A DNA stretch of 64,000 bases from Galactobacter caseinivorans (GCF_003640665.1 NZ_QQXL01000001.1:62001-126000); one strand, 5' to 3'; positions 23,909 to 33,264 are shown, numbered from the stretch's first letter. Numbers and translations are program-made. Notes: a model not told the origin generated them from the sequence alone.

Positions 23909-24325
23909 ATGAGCCCCCGCCCCACCGTCCTCTTCGTGTGCGTCCACAATGCCGGCCGCTCCCAGATGGCCGCCGCCTGGCTGCGCCACTTTGCCGGCGA
24001 CCGCGTGGAGGTCCTCTCCGGCGGATCCCAGCCGGCCGACTCCATCAACCCCGTCGCGGTCACTGCCATGGCGGAGGTGGGAATCGACATCACGGCCAAC
24101 ACGCCCCGCCGCCTTGCGACCGACGACGTGCGCGCCTCCGACGTGGTCATCACCATGGGTTGCGGCGACGCCTGCCCCATCTTCCCGGGCAAACGCTACG
24201 AGGACTGGGCGCTCACCGACCCCGCCGGCCAGGGCCTGGACACCGTGCGCGCCGTCCGCGACGACATCAAACTCCGCGTCCAGGCGCTGCTTGCGGATCT
24301 GCTCCCGGCGGGGGAGCGCGCGTGA
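23909..24325 (+). CDS. arsC: Arsenate reductase (arsenate-mycothiol transferase type) ArsC
   Basis: 138 residues from ATG 23909 (RBS AGGGAGA). The CX5R catalytic loop CVHNAGRSQMAAAW starts at C11, with R17. The motif TMGCGDACPIF supplies the additional cysteines, and DWALTDPAGQG carries the general-acid Asp. This matches actinobacterial ArsC1-type enzymes that form an arseno-mycothiol adduct resolved by mycoredoxin. The gene is divergent from arsR and overlaps the flavoprotein gene by four bases (GTGA). Confidence 0.9.
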   Translation: MSPRPTVLFVCVHNAGRSQMAAAWLRHFAGDRVEVLSGGSQPADSINPVAVTAMAEVGIDITANTPRRLATDDVRASDVVITMGCGDACPIFPGKRYEDWALTDPAGQGLDTVRAVRDDIKLRVQALLADLLPAGERA

Positions 24326-25662
24326 CGCTGCAGCTCACGGTCCCACCCGCCGTCGACTCCCCGCGGCTGAGCGGCCTGCCCGTCGCGATCATCGGCGCCG
24401 GCCCCGTGGGGCTGGCGGCGGCCGCCGCGCTGTTGGAGCGCGGGCAGCGCGTGGTGGTCTTTGAGGCGGGCCCGGGCGCCGGGCACGCGATGCGGGGGTG
24501 GGCGCACACGCGCTTCTTCTCGCCGTGGGAATACGTGCTCGACGCCGCGGCGGTGCGTTTGCTGGACCGGCACGGGTGGGAGCCCCCGCAGGCGGGCAAA
24601 AACCCCAGTGGCGCCGAGTTCCTGCGCCAGTATCTGCTGCCGCTGGCGCAGACTCCGGAGCTTGCCGCAGTGATCGGCTACAACTCCCCGGTGCTGGCGG
24701 TGTCCAAGGAGGGCATGGACCGCACCAGATCTGTGGGCCGCTCCCTGGCCCCGTACGTCCTTCAGGTGAGTGCGCCGGACGGCGTGCGGTCGGTGAGGGC
24801 GCGCGCCGTGATCGACGCTTCGGGTACCTATGGGCAACCCAACTCTCTGCTCTCCTCCGGGCTCCCCGTGCTGGATGAGCTGGCCGCGGAGCACATCCTC
24901 CCCGCGCTCCCGGATGTGCTGGGCCAGGACCGCGCCGCTTTTGTGGGGAAGCACATCGTGGTGGTCGGTGCGGGGCATTCGGCCGCCAATACGCTGCTGA
25001 AGCTGGCGAATCTGGTCCGCGCCAACGACGGAACCCGGGTGACGTGGGTGGTGCGCTCCCGGCGTCCCAGCCGGGTGTATGGTTCCGCGGCGGACGAGCT
25101 GGCGGCGCGCGGCAAGCTCGGCACCGAGCTGCGGGCGCTGGTGCGAGGCGGCGTGATCACGCTGGTGGATTCCCTGGAGATCGACGAGGCCAGGTGGGTC
25201 GGCGGGACGCGTGAGGGGCAGGGTCGAAGCGAACTGCCCGGCCAGCTCGAATTGCAGGGCAGGCGCCGCGGGGAGCCCCTGACGCTCACCGCGGACCTGG
25301 CGATCGCCGCCACCGGTTTCCGCCCTGACCTGGGGCTGCTGAGCGAGCTTCGGCTGGCGATGGACCAGGTCGTGGAGGCCCCGCGGGCGCTCGCCGGGCT
25401 GATTGACCCCCACCTGCATTCCTGCGGGACCGTGGAGCCGCACGGGGTGGCGGAGCTGGCCCATCCAGACGCAAACCTCTTTATTGCGGGCATGAAATCC
25501 TATGGACGAGCCCCCACGTTCCTCTTGCTGACCGGCTACGAACAGGTGCGTTCCATCGCGGACGAGTTGGCGGGGGAGCACGCGGCGGCCCGGGCGGTGC
25601 ACTTGGTCCTACCCGCCACCGGCGTGTGTTCCACCGAGTCCGACGGCGGGTGCTGCGCCTAA
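24322..25662 (+). CDS. FAD/NAD(P)-binding flavoprotein of the arsenic locus (ArsO-like)
   Basis: 446 residues from GTG 24322. Two dinucleotide-binding motifs: VAIIGAGPVGLAAAAALLER (FAD, near the N-terminus) and IVVVGAGHSAANTLLKL (NADPH, about residue 215), plus the ATGF motif IAATGFRPDLGLL. This is the organisation of flavin monooxygenase/thioredoxin-reductase-like enzymes. Similar flavoproteins occur in actinobacterial ars operons (called ArsO), with unproved function. The C-terminus ends SDGGCCA; a vicinal Cys pair there could bind As(III) or act as a redox pair (inference). Position in the arsR-controlled unit supports a role in arsenic metabolism. Confidence 0.75.
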   Translation: MTLQLTVPPAVDSPRLSGLPVAIIGAGPVGLAAAAALLERGQRVVVFEAGPGAGHAMRGWAHTRFFSPWEYVLDAAAVRLLDRHGWEPPQAGKNPSGAEFLRQYLLPLAQTPELAAVIGYNSPVLAVSKEGMDRTRSVGRSLAPYVLQVSAPDGVRSVRARAVIDASGTYGQPNSLLSSGLPVLDELAAEHILPALPDVLGQDRAAFVGKHIVVVGAGHSAANTLLKLANLVRANDGTRVTWVVRSRRPSRVYGSAADELAARGKLGTELRALVRGGVITLVDSLEIDEARWVGGTREGQGRSELPGQLELQGRRRGEPLTLTADLAIAATGFRPDLGLLSELRLAMDQVVEAPRALAGLIDPHLHSCGTVEPHGVAELAHPDANLFIAGMKSYGRAPTFLLLTGYEQVRSIADELAGEHAAARAVHLVLPATGVCSTESDGGCCA

Positions 25663-25795
25663 CGGGTACGGGCAGTTCGGCGGCGCCCGCGCCGTGGTGG
25701 CGGTTGACGAGACCGCGCCGCATGCGCCAGGATCGGAGCTGTCCTGTTGTCTGCGTAAGGCCCCCCAAGTGCTGCTTTCCCTCGTCTGATCCGCA

Positions 25796-25824
25796 CCGAG
25801 GAATGGCGTTGATCGCCGCCTCGG
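25796..25824 (+). promoter_or_regulatory. Leader hairpin upstream of the ABC-F gene
   Basis: A 29-base hairpin: outer arms CCGAGG/CCTCGG (25796-25801, 25819-25824) and inner arms GGCG/CGCC around TTGAT. It lies about 58 bases upstream of the ABC-F start codon. ABC-F genes that protect ribosomes are often controlled by leader attenuation; a role here is only suggested. Nothing else is recognised in 25663-25881. Confidence 0.35.
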
Positions 25825-25881
25825 AGCATCATGCCCTCGTCGCCGCATCCGGCCGCCCGGGCAGATCCGAGGGGACCACTC

Positions 25882-27585
25882 ATGCAGCACCAGCAACAGC
25901 ACCCATCCGTCGTCCTTGACCAGGTGTCCCTGTCCTTTGCGGACGGGACCCAGGTGTTCACGGACCTCAGCACCACCTTCCGCGCCGGGGTGACCGGCAT
26001 CATTGGCCCCAACGGCCTGGGCAAGTCCGTGCTTCTGCGCCTGATCTCCGGGGAGCTCACCCCGGACGCGGGCCATCTTTCGCGCCCGGAGCGCGTGGCC
26101 GTGTTGCCCCAGCGCCTCACCCTCCAGGCCGGCCGCTCCCTGGCGGACCTGCTCGGCGTGGAGCCCGTGCTGCGTGCCATCCAGGAGCTCACCGAGGCCG
26201 AGCCGGCCCCCGGGAGGGCCGCCGCGTTGCTAGAGATCATCGGAGAGGACTGGGACGCGGAGGAGGCGGCGCGCGCCGCCCTGAACGCCGTCGGGCTGGG
26301 AAGCCTTGCCGATACCGAGGCGGGCCTGCAGCGCACCGTCGGCACCCTGTCCGGCGGGGAGGCCATGCTCCTGGCCCTGGCTGGGCTGCGCCGCACCACC
26401 CCGGAGCTGACCCTGCTGGACGAGCCGAGCAACAACCTGGACCACGAGGCAAGGGAGCGCCTCCGGGAGGCGCTGCGCGGCTGGCCGGGCTCGGTCATCA
26501 TGGTCTCCCACGATCGCTCCCTGTTGCGCGCCGCGGACGCCATCGCGCAGCTGCGCCCGCGCAGGGTGCGGGCTGGCCGCGCCGAGGGGGTGCTCTTGGA
26601 GCAGTTTGGTGGGGGCTGGGATGACTACGCCTCTCGCCGGGCTGCCGCCCAGGAGGCCGCCTCGCGGGAGCTGCGCGAGGCCGAATCCGCGCTGGCCAAG
26701 GAGCGTCGCACGCGCCAGAGCGCGGAGACCGCCCTGGCCCGCTCTGCCCGGCAGGGCAAGCAGGCGGCCACCTCCATGCCCAAGATCCTGGCCAATACCC
26801 GCAAGAATGCGGCGGAGGGCACCGCGGGGCGTGTGCGCACGGCCCACGCCGCCAAGGTGGGGGAGGCCGCGCAGGCGCTGGATGAGGCCCGAGAGGCGGT
26901 GCGGGAGGTGGCCTCCATCGACGTGGACCTGCCGGGCACGGCGCTCGGTGGTGGGGTGATGGCGCTGTCTGGCCGGGTGCCCCGGCTGCCTGGGACGGTG
27001 TTGATGGACGACGGCGTGCCGCTGGGTGAGGGGGCCAGTCTCACCGTGCGCGGGCCGGAGGTGGTGGAGCTGACGGGGCCCAACGGCGCGGGAAAGAGCA
27101 CTCTGCTTGAGGCGCTGATGCCCGGTGCCGTGGTCCCGACTGGCGTGCTGCACCAGCGGACCGGGGTGGTGGGGGAGGACGAGGCGCTGCGAGATGGCGA
27201 CAGCGTGCTGTCAAATCTGCTGCGGGTTCTGCCCGGGTTGACGGAGGCCAGGGCAAGGGAGGTCCTGGCGCGCCTGCGACTGCGCGGGGAGCGGGTGGCT
27301 GAGCCCTTTGGGAGGCTCTCCGGCGGCGAGCGTTTCCGCGTGGATCTGGCTAGGGTGCTGGCCGCTGATCCGCCGCCCCAGATGCTGGTCCTTGACGAGC
27401 CCACCAACGACCTGGACCTGGAATCGGTGCAGGCGCTAGCCGTGGCGCTGCGCAACTACGCCGGCGCCGTGGTGGTGGTGAGTCACGATGCGGATTTTCG
27501 GGCGTCCCTGGGGGTCACGCGCAGCTGGGAGCTGCGCGCGGCCCAGGGGGAGACGAGTGAAGCACCACACAGCAGATCGGGGTGA
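25882..27585 (+). CDS. ABC-F family ATPase (translation factor / ribosome-protection type)
   Basis: 567 residues from ATG 25882 (RBS GAGGGG); an upstream ATG at 25831 has no RBS. Two ABC domains without membrane segments: first Walker A GPNGLGKS, signature TLSGGEAM, Walker [13 protein letters not shown]; second Walker A GPNGAGKS, signature [13 protein letters not shown], Walker [16 protein letters not shown]. Between them is an Arg/Ala-rich interdomain linker with coiled-coil character. ABC-F proteins bind the ribosomal E site and either regulate translation or dislodge antibiotics. Subtype cannot be fixed by eye; actinobacterial homologues include macrolide/lincosamide-resistance-like members and housekeeping ones. 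Confidence 0.88.
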   Translation: MQHQQQHPSVVLDQVSLSFADGTQVFTDLSTTFRAGVTGIIGPNGLGKSVLLRLISGELTPDAGHLSRPERVAVLPQRLTLQAGRSLADLLGVEPVLRAIQELTEAEPAPGRAAALLEIIGEDWDAEEAARAALNAVGLGSLADTEAGLQRTVGTLSGGEAMLLALAGLRRTTPELTLLDEPSNNLDHEARERLREALRGWPGSVIMVSHDRSLLRAADAIAQLRPRRVRAGRAEGVLLEQFGGGWDDYASRRAAAQEAASRELREAESALAKERRTRQSAETALARSARQGKQAATSMPKILANTRKNAAEGTAGRVRTAHAAKVGEAAQALDEAREAVREVASIDVDLPGTALGGGVMALSGRVPRLPGTVLMDDGVPLGEGASLTVRGPEVVELTGPNGAGKSTLLEALMPGAVVPTGVLHQRTGVVGEDEALRDGDSVLSNLLRVLPGLTEARAREVLARLRLRGERVAEPFGRLSGGERFRVDLARVLAADPPPQMLVLDEPTNDLDLESVQALAVALRNYAGAVVVVSHDADFRASLGVTRSWELRAAQGETSEAPHSRSG

Positions 27586-27608
27586 GGCCGGCTGGCCCCA
27601 CCCCGATC
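27575..27608 (+). terminator. Terminator overlapping the end of the ABC-F gene
   Basis: 10-bp arms GATCGGGGTG (27575-27584) and CACCCCGATC (27599-27608) with an inner GGCC/GGCC stem. The left arm contains the last codons, so the hairpin forms across the stop codon. A second small hairpin (CGGCGC/GCGCCG, 27616-27633) lies on the far side and may serve the convergent gene. Confidence 0.65.
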
Positions 27609-27655
27609 ACGTGCCCGGCGCTTGGAGGCGCCGTCTACTGCTGTTCAGCTAGGAC

Positions 27656-29659
27656 TTAGCCCGCGTTGCGAACCGCGTCCACGCCCTTCTTGCCGTAAAC
27701 CGTGGCAACCTGGCGCTCCAGCTCCTTCTGGTCGCTGCTCTTGTTCAACAGAGCATCATCCTTGCGAGCAATCTTGCCCGCGGCCGTCACGGTCGGCGTA
27801 CCGTCCGTCACGATGAAGGCATCCGTGGCCATGGGCCCGGTGTGCACGGCCTTGGAGTTCAGCTTCCTCCAGGACTCGTACGTCGCCGTCTCCCGCGGAA
27901 GCGGAACGGCCTGGTTCACCTTGATGTCCTTGGGCATGGTGCCGTTGAGCAGGTAGTTGTAGACGGGACGATCCACGGCCTCGGTGCCGTAGGGGAAGTG
28001 CCCGTGGCTACCCTCGTTGTCGATCGCGATGAAGCTGGTGTTGGGCAGCTTCACGCCGGTGGCGTAGCCGGTCTCCCATGAGGTCTGGGAGTCCTGCTCG
28101 CCCTGGATGACCACGGTCTTGGGGAAGGTTGAATCCGCAACCGGCATCATCTGCGAGGTGCGCCAGAAGGCACACAGCGGCGGGTCACTCAGGAAGCCCC
28201 ACTTCGCGGTGACGGGCGCCTTGGGAGTCGTCTTCTTGTTGTAGGCGTCCCAGTAAGCCGCGCCCTGCGTCCACTGGCCGTCGTTGCAGCGGATCATGTC
28301 GAACGGATCCGTCAGCGTGCCCTGGGAGACGCCCGCTTCAGCGGCACCCTCCACGTTCTTCAGCGTGCGAGCCGCAAACTGCTTCACCTTGAGGTCGGAG
28401 CGCTGGGCCACGGTCTCCATCTTGCCGAGCGCGGACAGCTTGGCCTTGGCCTGGTCCAACTGCTTGGCGCTCAGGCCGTTCTTGCTCGCCTTGAGCGACT
28501 TCACCATGGTGAGGGCGGCCGATGCCGGGTTCTTGGCGCCAGCGGTCTTCAGCTTGGCTGCGGCCTCTGCTTCCTCGCCCCACTCGATGACGAGGGAGAC
28601 CACGTTGGCTGCCTGGGGGTACTGCTCATTGACGCCAAAGGCTCCGGCGCCGCCGAGGAAGGACCAGAGGAAGAGGACGGTAAAGTCATCCAGCTTGTTG
28701 GAGGCCGCGACGTAGCGCTTGTAGATGGCCTGGGGATCGGTTCCCAGTGCGTAGGAGCTGTCCTGGCGAGCAATCCAGTTCATCATGTGGCGCTGGAACT
28801 GGCGGTCACGGGCGATGGGCTGCATCTCCCAGGTCTGCTGCAGCGTGGCGTCGGTGACGTCCGTGGCGGAGTCAAGCACAAACTTGTCTCCGTACTTGGC
28901 GCCAAACACCTTCTCGTACCAGGCACCCAGCCAGGTGCCGTAGGAGTAGCCCACGTAGCTGAGCTTGGGGGCGGCGAGCAGGGTGCGGATGAAGTCCATG
29001 TCATACGCGGTCTGCTCGGTGTTGATGGTGCGGACGTCCTCGTTCGCGGCACAGGCCTTGCCGGCCGCCTTGAGGCTCGCGTTCTTATCCGTGGAGTTGC
29101 TATCCCAGGTCCAGCTACAGCTGGCTTGGCTTGACTGTCCCACGCCGCGCGGGTCAAAGCCCACGTAGTTGTAGTACGGGTTCAGGTCCGGGGTGCGCTC
29201 CTGCATGGCAGGGCCCCACGGAAGGCCCTCTCCGCCCGGGCCGCCCGGGTTGATGAACATGGTGCCCTTGTAGCGCGGGTTCTTCACGTCAATGTTCTTG
29301 GCCTGCGAGATCCGGATGTCCCAGGTCTTGCCGTTGCTCGGGTTCTTCCAGTCGCGCGGCACCTTGACGGTGGCGCACTTGACGTTGGCGACGTTGAAGC
29401 GGGTGTTCAGTTCATCGCTACCAAAGTCGCAGGTCTCCCACGTCAGCTTTTGCTTGGAGAGCGCACCGGCCAGTGCCTTCACGTTCGGCGTCGGGTCGGC
29501 TGCTTCCGCGGTGGGAAGGGCTCCGCCTGCGCTGCCTGCGACGGCGGCCGCAAGCGCTAGGGCGCCTCCGGCGACGAGGGCGACGCCGCGGCGCCAACCG
29601 GGGTGGGACTGTCTTGTTTGCGGACGCTGGGTTTGGTCCACCGGGATTACCTGAGACAC
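27656..29659 (-). CDS. Secreted alpha/beta-hydrolase, tripeptidyl-aminopeptidase (TAP) type
   Basis: 667 residues from GTG 29659, which has AGGAG six bases upstream; the upstream ATG at 29698 does not. N-terminal signal: a basic segment (HPGWRRG) before ALVAGGALALAAAVAG and a cleavage region near ALPTAEA, so the enzyme is exported. Hydrolase core: MFINPGGPGGEG (oxyanion loop), VGFDPRGVGQSS, nucleophile elbow VGYSYGTWLG (Ser near residue 235). The C-terminal TAP domain has VIQGEQDSQTSWETGYATG (Asp) and GSHGHFPYGTEAVD (His). Homologues release tripeptides or dipeptides from protein N-termini in actinobacteria. Monocistronic. Confidence 0.88.
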   Translation of the reverse strand: MSQVIPVDQTQRPQTRQSHPGWRRGVALVAGGALALAAAVAGSAGGALPTAEAADPTPNVKALAGALSKQKLTWETCDFGSDELNTRFNVANVKCATVKVPRDWKNPSNGKTWDIRISQAKNIDVKNPRYKGTMFINPGGPGGEGLPWGPAMQERTPDLNPYYNYVGFDPRGVGQSSQASCSWTWDSNSTDKNASLKAAGKACAANEDVRTINTEQTAYDMDFIRTLLAAPKLSYVGYSYGTWLGAWYEKVFGAKYGDKFVLDSATDVTDATLQQTWEMQPIARDRQFQRHMMNWIARQDSSYALGTDPQAIYKRYVAASNKLDDFTVLFLWSFLGGAGAFGVNEQYPQAANVVSLVIEWGEEAEAAAKLKTAGAKNPASAALTMVKSLKASKNGLSAKQLDQAKAKLSALGKMETVAQRSDLKVKQFAARTLKNVEGAAEAGVSQGTLTDPFDMIRCNDGQWTQGAAYWDAYNKKTTPKAPVTAKWGFLSDPPLCAFWRTSQMMPVADSTFPKTVVIQGEQDSQTSWETGYATGVKLPNTSFIAIDNEGSHGHFPYGTEAVDRPVYNYLLNGTMPKDIKVNQAVPLPRETATYESWRKLNSKAVHTGPMATDAFIVTDGTPTVTAAGKIARKDDALLNKSSDQKELERQVATVYGKKGVDAVRNAG

Positions 29660-29916
29660 GTTAACTCCTTGGGTCAAGGACACGGGAAACAATGACAAGG
29701 CTTAACGGAACCAGTAAAGACACTGTTAGGCAAGGGTTCGCCTGAAGGATGTTTCACCCAACGGGGCATGCAGTTTTGCCCGGGGATAAGACCAATGGTT
29801 TGTCTTGTGCCAAGCCGAAATCCGGCAGCGGCCCGCCCGCCCCGGTCACGCGGCGTCGGGCAAGGGGTCTGCGTTTGTGGACTGCGCAACTGTGGCGCCG
29901 ATCACCGAGTCGCTGA

Positions 29917-29949
29917 TACGGTGGTTCCACTAACTGACCGATCGTTCAG
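29917..29949 (+). promoter_or_regulatory. PaaR-type operator and putative -10 of paaZ (302-bp intergenic region)
   Basis: The 29660-29961 gap between divergent genes contains the operator CTGACCGATCGTTCAG (29934-29949; one mismatch to the perfect palindrome upstream of paaJ). It lies 12 bases before the paaZ GTG. A -10-like TACGGT (29917-29922) is upstream without a convincing -35. The rest of the gap holds the hydrolase promoter region and no recognisable gene. Confidence 0.68.
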
Positions 29950-29961
29950 GAAAGGTGTGCC

Positions 29962-32079
29962 GTGAGCATCAGCACCCAAACCGCCTACGTCCCCAGCTAC
30001 GCCCTCGATGAGTGGTGGACTCCGGCGGCGGGCACCGCAGGCACCGAGGTCTATGACGCCTCCAACGGCCAGACGCTGGGACAGGTCAGCGCCACCGGCC
30101 TGGACATCAAGGCCATGATCCACCACGCGCGCACCGTGGGGCAGGCCGGCCTCAGCGCCCTGAGCCTGCACGAACGCGCCCTCATCCTGAAGCAGCTTGC
30201 CCTCTATTTGGGGGAGCACAGAGCGGTCCTGGATGAGCTCAACCTGCGTACGGGTGCCACCAAGAAGGACGGCTTCGTCGACATTGACGGTGGCATTGGC
30301 GTTCTCTTCACCTTCTCCTCTAAGGGCCGCCGCGAGCTGCCCAACTCCAACGTCATTGAGGAGGGGCCCGTGGAGGTGCTCTCCAAGGACGGCTCCTTCC
30401 AAGGCACCCACGTCTTCACCGCGCTGCCCGGCGTCGCGGTCCAGATCAACGCCTTCAATTTCCCGGTCTGGGGAATGCTAGAGAAGTTTGCCCCCAGCTT
30501 CATCGCTGGCGTGCCCACCATCGTGAAGCCGGCCACGCCCACCGGCTACCTCACCGAGGCCTGCGTGCGGCTCATGATCGAGTCCGGACTGCTCCCCGCC
30601 GGCTCGCTGCAGCTGATCTCCGGCTCCGCCCGCGACGTGCTTGATCACCTGGACTACCGCGACATGGTGGCCTTCACCGGCTCCGGTTCCACGGCGAATC
30701 AGCTGGCCAAGCACAGCAATGTCACCGAGGGTGGCGTGCGCTTCACCGCGGAGACCGACTCGCTCAACGCCGCCATTCTTGGCCCGGATGCCACCGAGGA
30801 CACCCCGGAGTTCAAGGCGTTCATTCGCTCGGTCTCCACGGAGGTCACGGCCAAGGCGGGCCAGAAGTGCACCGCCGTGCGCCGCGTCCTGGTCCCGGCC
30901 GGCTTCCGCGATGCGGTGGTCGGGGCCCTGGCTGCAACCTTTGATGAGCGCACCCGCGCCGGGGATCCGCACGCGGAGGGCACCACCATGGGCCCGCTGG
31001 CCTCCATGGATCAGCTGCGCGATGTGCGCGGCGCCGTGGGGCGCCTGGTCGCCGCCGGCGGCACGCTGGCATACGGCGACCCCGAGCTCCAGGACGCCGT
31101 CACGCAGCAGGGCCACGAGGCCGCGTCCGGGGCCTTCATGTCCCCGGTGGTGCTGACCTGGGATGACCCTGAGGCACCCGAGGTGCACTCGGTGGAGGCC
31201 TTTGGCCCCGTCACCTCCGTCATTGAATACCAGGATGTGAACGACGCCGTGCGGTTGGCTGCCATGGGCGGCGGCTCGCTCGTGGCCACCGTCTGCTCGC
31301 ATGACCCCGCCGTCGTTGTGGCCCTCACGCGCGGCATCGCGGCGCACCACGGCCGCGTGCACGTGCTGGATCGGGACGACGCCAAGACCTCCACCGGTCA
31401 CGGCTCTCCCATGCCTCACCTGATCCACGGCGGCCCCGGCCGCGCCGGTGGCGGCGAGGAGCTGGGCGGCACCCGCGCCATCCTGCACCACATGTCCCGC
31501 ACCGCGCTGCAGGGCAGCCCCAACATGCTCACCGCCATCACCGGCGTGTGGCACGCAGGCGCCCACCAGCAACTGGCCGGCGACCCGGCCTTTGGTGGTT
31601 CGCCGCAGAACGTGCACCCGTTCCGCAAGTCGCTGGCCGAGCTTCGTCTAGGCGACGGCTTTGTGTCCGGGTTGCGCCAGGTGAGCCGCGAGGAGATTCA
31701 GGCCTTCGCGGACACCACGGGGGACACCTTCTATGCGCACACGCAGGAGGCCGCGGCGGAGGCCAATCCGTTCTTCCCCGGGATCGTGGCCCACGGCTAC
31801 CTGCTGGTCTCCTGGGCCGCCGGATTGTTTGTTGAGCCCGCTCCGGGGCCGGTGCTGGCCAACTACGGCCTGGAGTCGCTGCGCTTCATCACACCGGTCG
31901 CGGCCGGGGATTCCATCCGCGTGACCCTCACGGCCAAGAAGATCACCCCGCGCGTGACGGACGAGTACGGAGAGGTGGCCTGGGACGCCGTTCTGCACAA
32001 TCAGAACGGCGAACTGGTTGCCAACTACGACGTCCTGACCCTCGTGGAAAAGGAAAACGTCACCTACAAGAACTGGTGA
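29962..32079 (+). CDS. paaZ: Bifunctional oxepin-CoA hydrolase / 3-oxo-5,6-dehydrosuberyl-CoA semialdehyde dehydrogenase PaaZ
   Basis: 705 residues from GTG 29962. The N-terminal aldehyde dehydrogenase domain (about 1-530) has the catalytic Cys303 in AGQKCTAVRRVLVPA and INAFNFPVWG. The C-terminal MaoC-type R-hydratase domain (about 540-700) has FADTTGDTFYAHTQEAA and FFPGIVAHGYLLVSW, with the Asp/His pair. PaaZ opens the oxepin ring and immediately oxidises the reactive semialdehyde. Both domains look intact. It stands alone, far from paaABCDE, with its own operator. Confidence 0.95.
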   Translation: MSISTQTAYVPSYALDEWWTPAAGTAGTEVYDASNGQTLGQVSATGLDIKAMIHHARTVGQAGLSALSLHERALILKQLALYLGEHRAVLDELNLRTGATKKDGFVDIDGGIGVLFTFSSKGRRELPNSNVIEEGPVEVLSKDGSFQGTHVFTALPGVAVQINAFNFPVWGMLEKFAPSFIAGVPTIVKPATPTGYLTEACVRLMIESGLLPAGSLQLISGSARDVLDHLDYRDMVAFTGSGSTANQLAKHSNVTEGGVRFTAETDSLNAAILGPDATEDTPEFKAFIRSVSTEVTAKAGQKCTAVRRVLVPAGFRDAVVGALAATFDERTRAGDPHAEGTTMGPLASMDQLRDVRGAVGRLVAAGGTLAYGDPELQDAVTQQGHEAASGAFMSPVVLTWDDPEAPEVHSVEAFGPVTSVIEYQDVNDAVRLAAMGGGSLVATVCSHDPAVVVALTRGIAAHHGRVHVLDRDDAKTSTGHGSPMPHLIHGGPGRAGGGEELGGTRAILHHMSRTALQGSPNMLTAITGVWHAGAHQQLAGDPAFGGSPQNVHPFRKSLAELRLGDGFVSGLRQVSREEIQAFADTTGDTFYAHTQEAAAEANPFFPGIVAHGYLLVSWAAGLFVEPAPGPVLANYGLESLRFITPVAAGDSIRVTLTAKKITPRVTDEYGEVAWDAVLHNQNGELVANYDVLTLVEKENVTYKNW

Positions 32080-32114
32080 CCGGGTCCGCGCCCGCGCGGA
32101 TTTTTTACCCTGCA

Positions 32115-32161
32115 CGACGCCGCTGGGTGGGCTTCCCTTGGAAGCTCACCCAGCGGCGTCG
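32115..32161. terminator. Terminator of paaZ
   Basis: 22-bp stem with one G-T wobble (32115-32136 and 32140-32161), three-base loop CTT. It lies between paaZ and a convergent gene and can act in both directions. Confidence 0.82.
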
Positions 32162-32213
32162 GGCGTTGGGTGTGGGGCACCGACCGCCTGCTGGCGGTGG
32201 CTACCCGCCGGGG

Positions 32214-32933
32214 TCAGGCGCCGTCCGGCGGCAGGATGCCCAGTTCCGCGCGGATCCCCGCTTGATCGCCCTGCGTCTGCAGGGTCCACTCGGGGCGCAT
32301 CAGGCTGTCGGGGGTGACTCGGAGCAGGGTCTCGGGCTCCATGCGCCCCTCCACGATCACGCGGCGCTCGCCGTTGGTGGAGTAGCCCACGCCCAGGGAG
32401 ACGCCCATGGACTTGGCGTTCCAGTTGTAGGCGGAGCTGGTGCCCTCCGTGGCGCCAAGGTGGTCAAAGGCCCACAGCAACACGGCCAGGCGCATCTCCT
32501 TGCCCAGGCGCTTGCCCTGCTCCGATGAGGTGAGCCAGGAACCTGTCCCCACGGAACGCAGGATGTTGAAGTCTTTGGCCGTGACGTCCTGGCGGCCGAT
32601 GACGGGCATCTCCCACCAGGGTGTGGTGTCGCCGTCGTCGATCCGACGCACCGCAAAGCTCACGGACCAATCATGCGGCGCGCGCCAGCCGCGCTCGCGC
32701 CAAATGGTCTTTGCGGTGCCGGCCAGCAGGGCTGGGCGGGCGTCGCGGGTCCACGGGAAGGCGAAGGGCATCTCATCCGCCGGGTGGATTCCGGCCACGG
32801 CCGCGTCCGTCAGGCCGTTGATGTCCTCGTCCCAGACGGGGCGCAGGACCAGTCGCGGGGTGCGCAACTCCAGGCCAAAGAGCGGCAAGGTGTGTGCGAG
32901 CGGGTGGGCCGGTGCGTTGGAGGTGCTGCTCAC
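32214..32933 (-). CDS. GNAT-family N-acetyltransferase
   Basis: 239 residues from GTG 32933. RimJ/RimL-type GNAT: LELRTPRLVLRPVWDEDINGLTDAA at the start, GSWLTSSEQGKRLGKEMRLAVLLWAFDHLGA (acetyl-CoA P-loop region Q-G-K-R-L-G-K) and SSAYNWNAKSMGVSLGVGYSTNG. Substrate unknown. Convergent with paaZ. The upstream 32934-33138 region holds the terminator of the small gene described next and no further gene. Confidence 0.85.
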   Translation of the reverse strand: MSSTSNAPAHPLAHTLPLFGLELRTPRLVLRPVWDEDINGLTDAAVAGIHPADEMPFAFPWTRDARPALLAGTAKTIWRERGWRAPHDWSVSFAVRRIDDGDTTPWWEMPVIGRQDVTAKDFNILRSVGTGSWLTSSEQGKRLGKEMRLAVLLWAFDHLGATEGTSSAYNWNAKSMGVSLGVGYSTNGERRVIVEGRMEPETLLRVTPDSLMRPEWTLQTQGDQAGIRAELGILPPDGA

Positions 32934-33037
32934 GGGTGTCCTTCCGGTGGGGATGACGTACTCGTCGGGTTGATGCTAACCCCGGGGCTGGGTCCGGCGC
33001 AGTCTCCGCAGTCTCCGGCGCAGTCCCCGGCGCGGGA

Positions 33038-33075
33038 AGGCCCGCCACCTCCGCGTGTGCGGTGATGGCGGGCCT
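33038..33075 (-). terminator. Terminator downstream of the 41-residue gene
   Basis: 10-bp arms AGGCCCGCCA (33038-33047) and TGGCGGGCCT (33066-33075) with a GC-rich interior, 63 bp beyond the stop of the small minus-strand gene. Confidence 0.65.
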
Positions 33076-33138
33076 CCTGAACCCGGGGGTGCGCCTCCGG
33101 GGCCGGCTCCATGGCGTGTGGCGTGACCAGGTGAGTGC

Positions 33139-33264
33139 TCAGGCGCCGCGGCGGGTGGAGTGGGTGTGCTTGGGGACCTGGTGGGAGAGGGCTGGGCCCT
33201 TGCCACGCATGTCCGCTCGCTTCCCGCCGGCCGGGCGGGGCGTTCCCTGCTGGGGGTTCGTCAT
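33139..33264 (-). CDS. 41-residue basic protein of unknown function
   Basis: A 41-codon frame with one of the strongest Shine-Dalgarno sequences in the window (AAAGGAGG, six bases before ATG 33264) and its own downstream terminator. The product starts MTNPQQGTPRPAGGKRADMR and ends with His/Arg-rich HTHSTRRGA; it has no membrane segment and is rich in Pro, Gly, Lys and Arg. No family is recognised with certainty. A strong RBS plus terminator argues that it is translated; it could be a small nucleic-acid-binding or ribosome-associated peptide (inference). Confidence 0.6.
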   Translation of the reverse strand: MTNPQQGTPRPAGGKRADMRGKGPALSHQVPKHTHSTRRGA

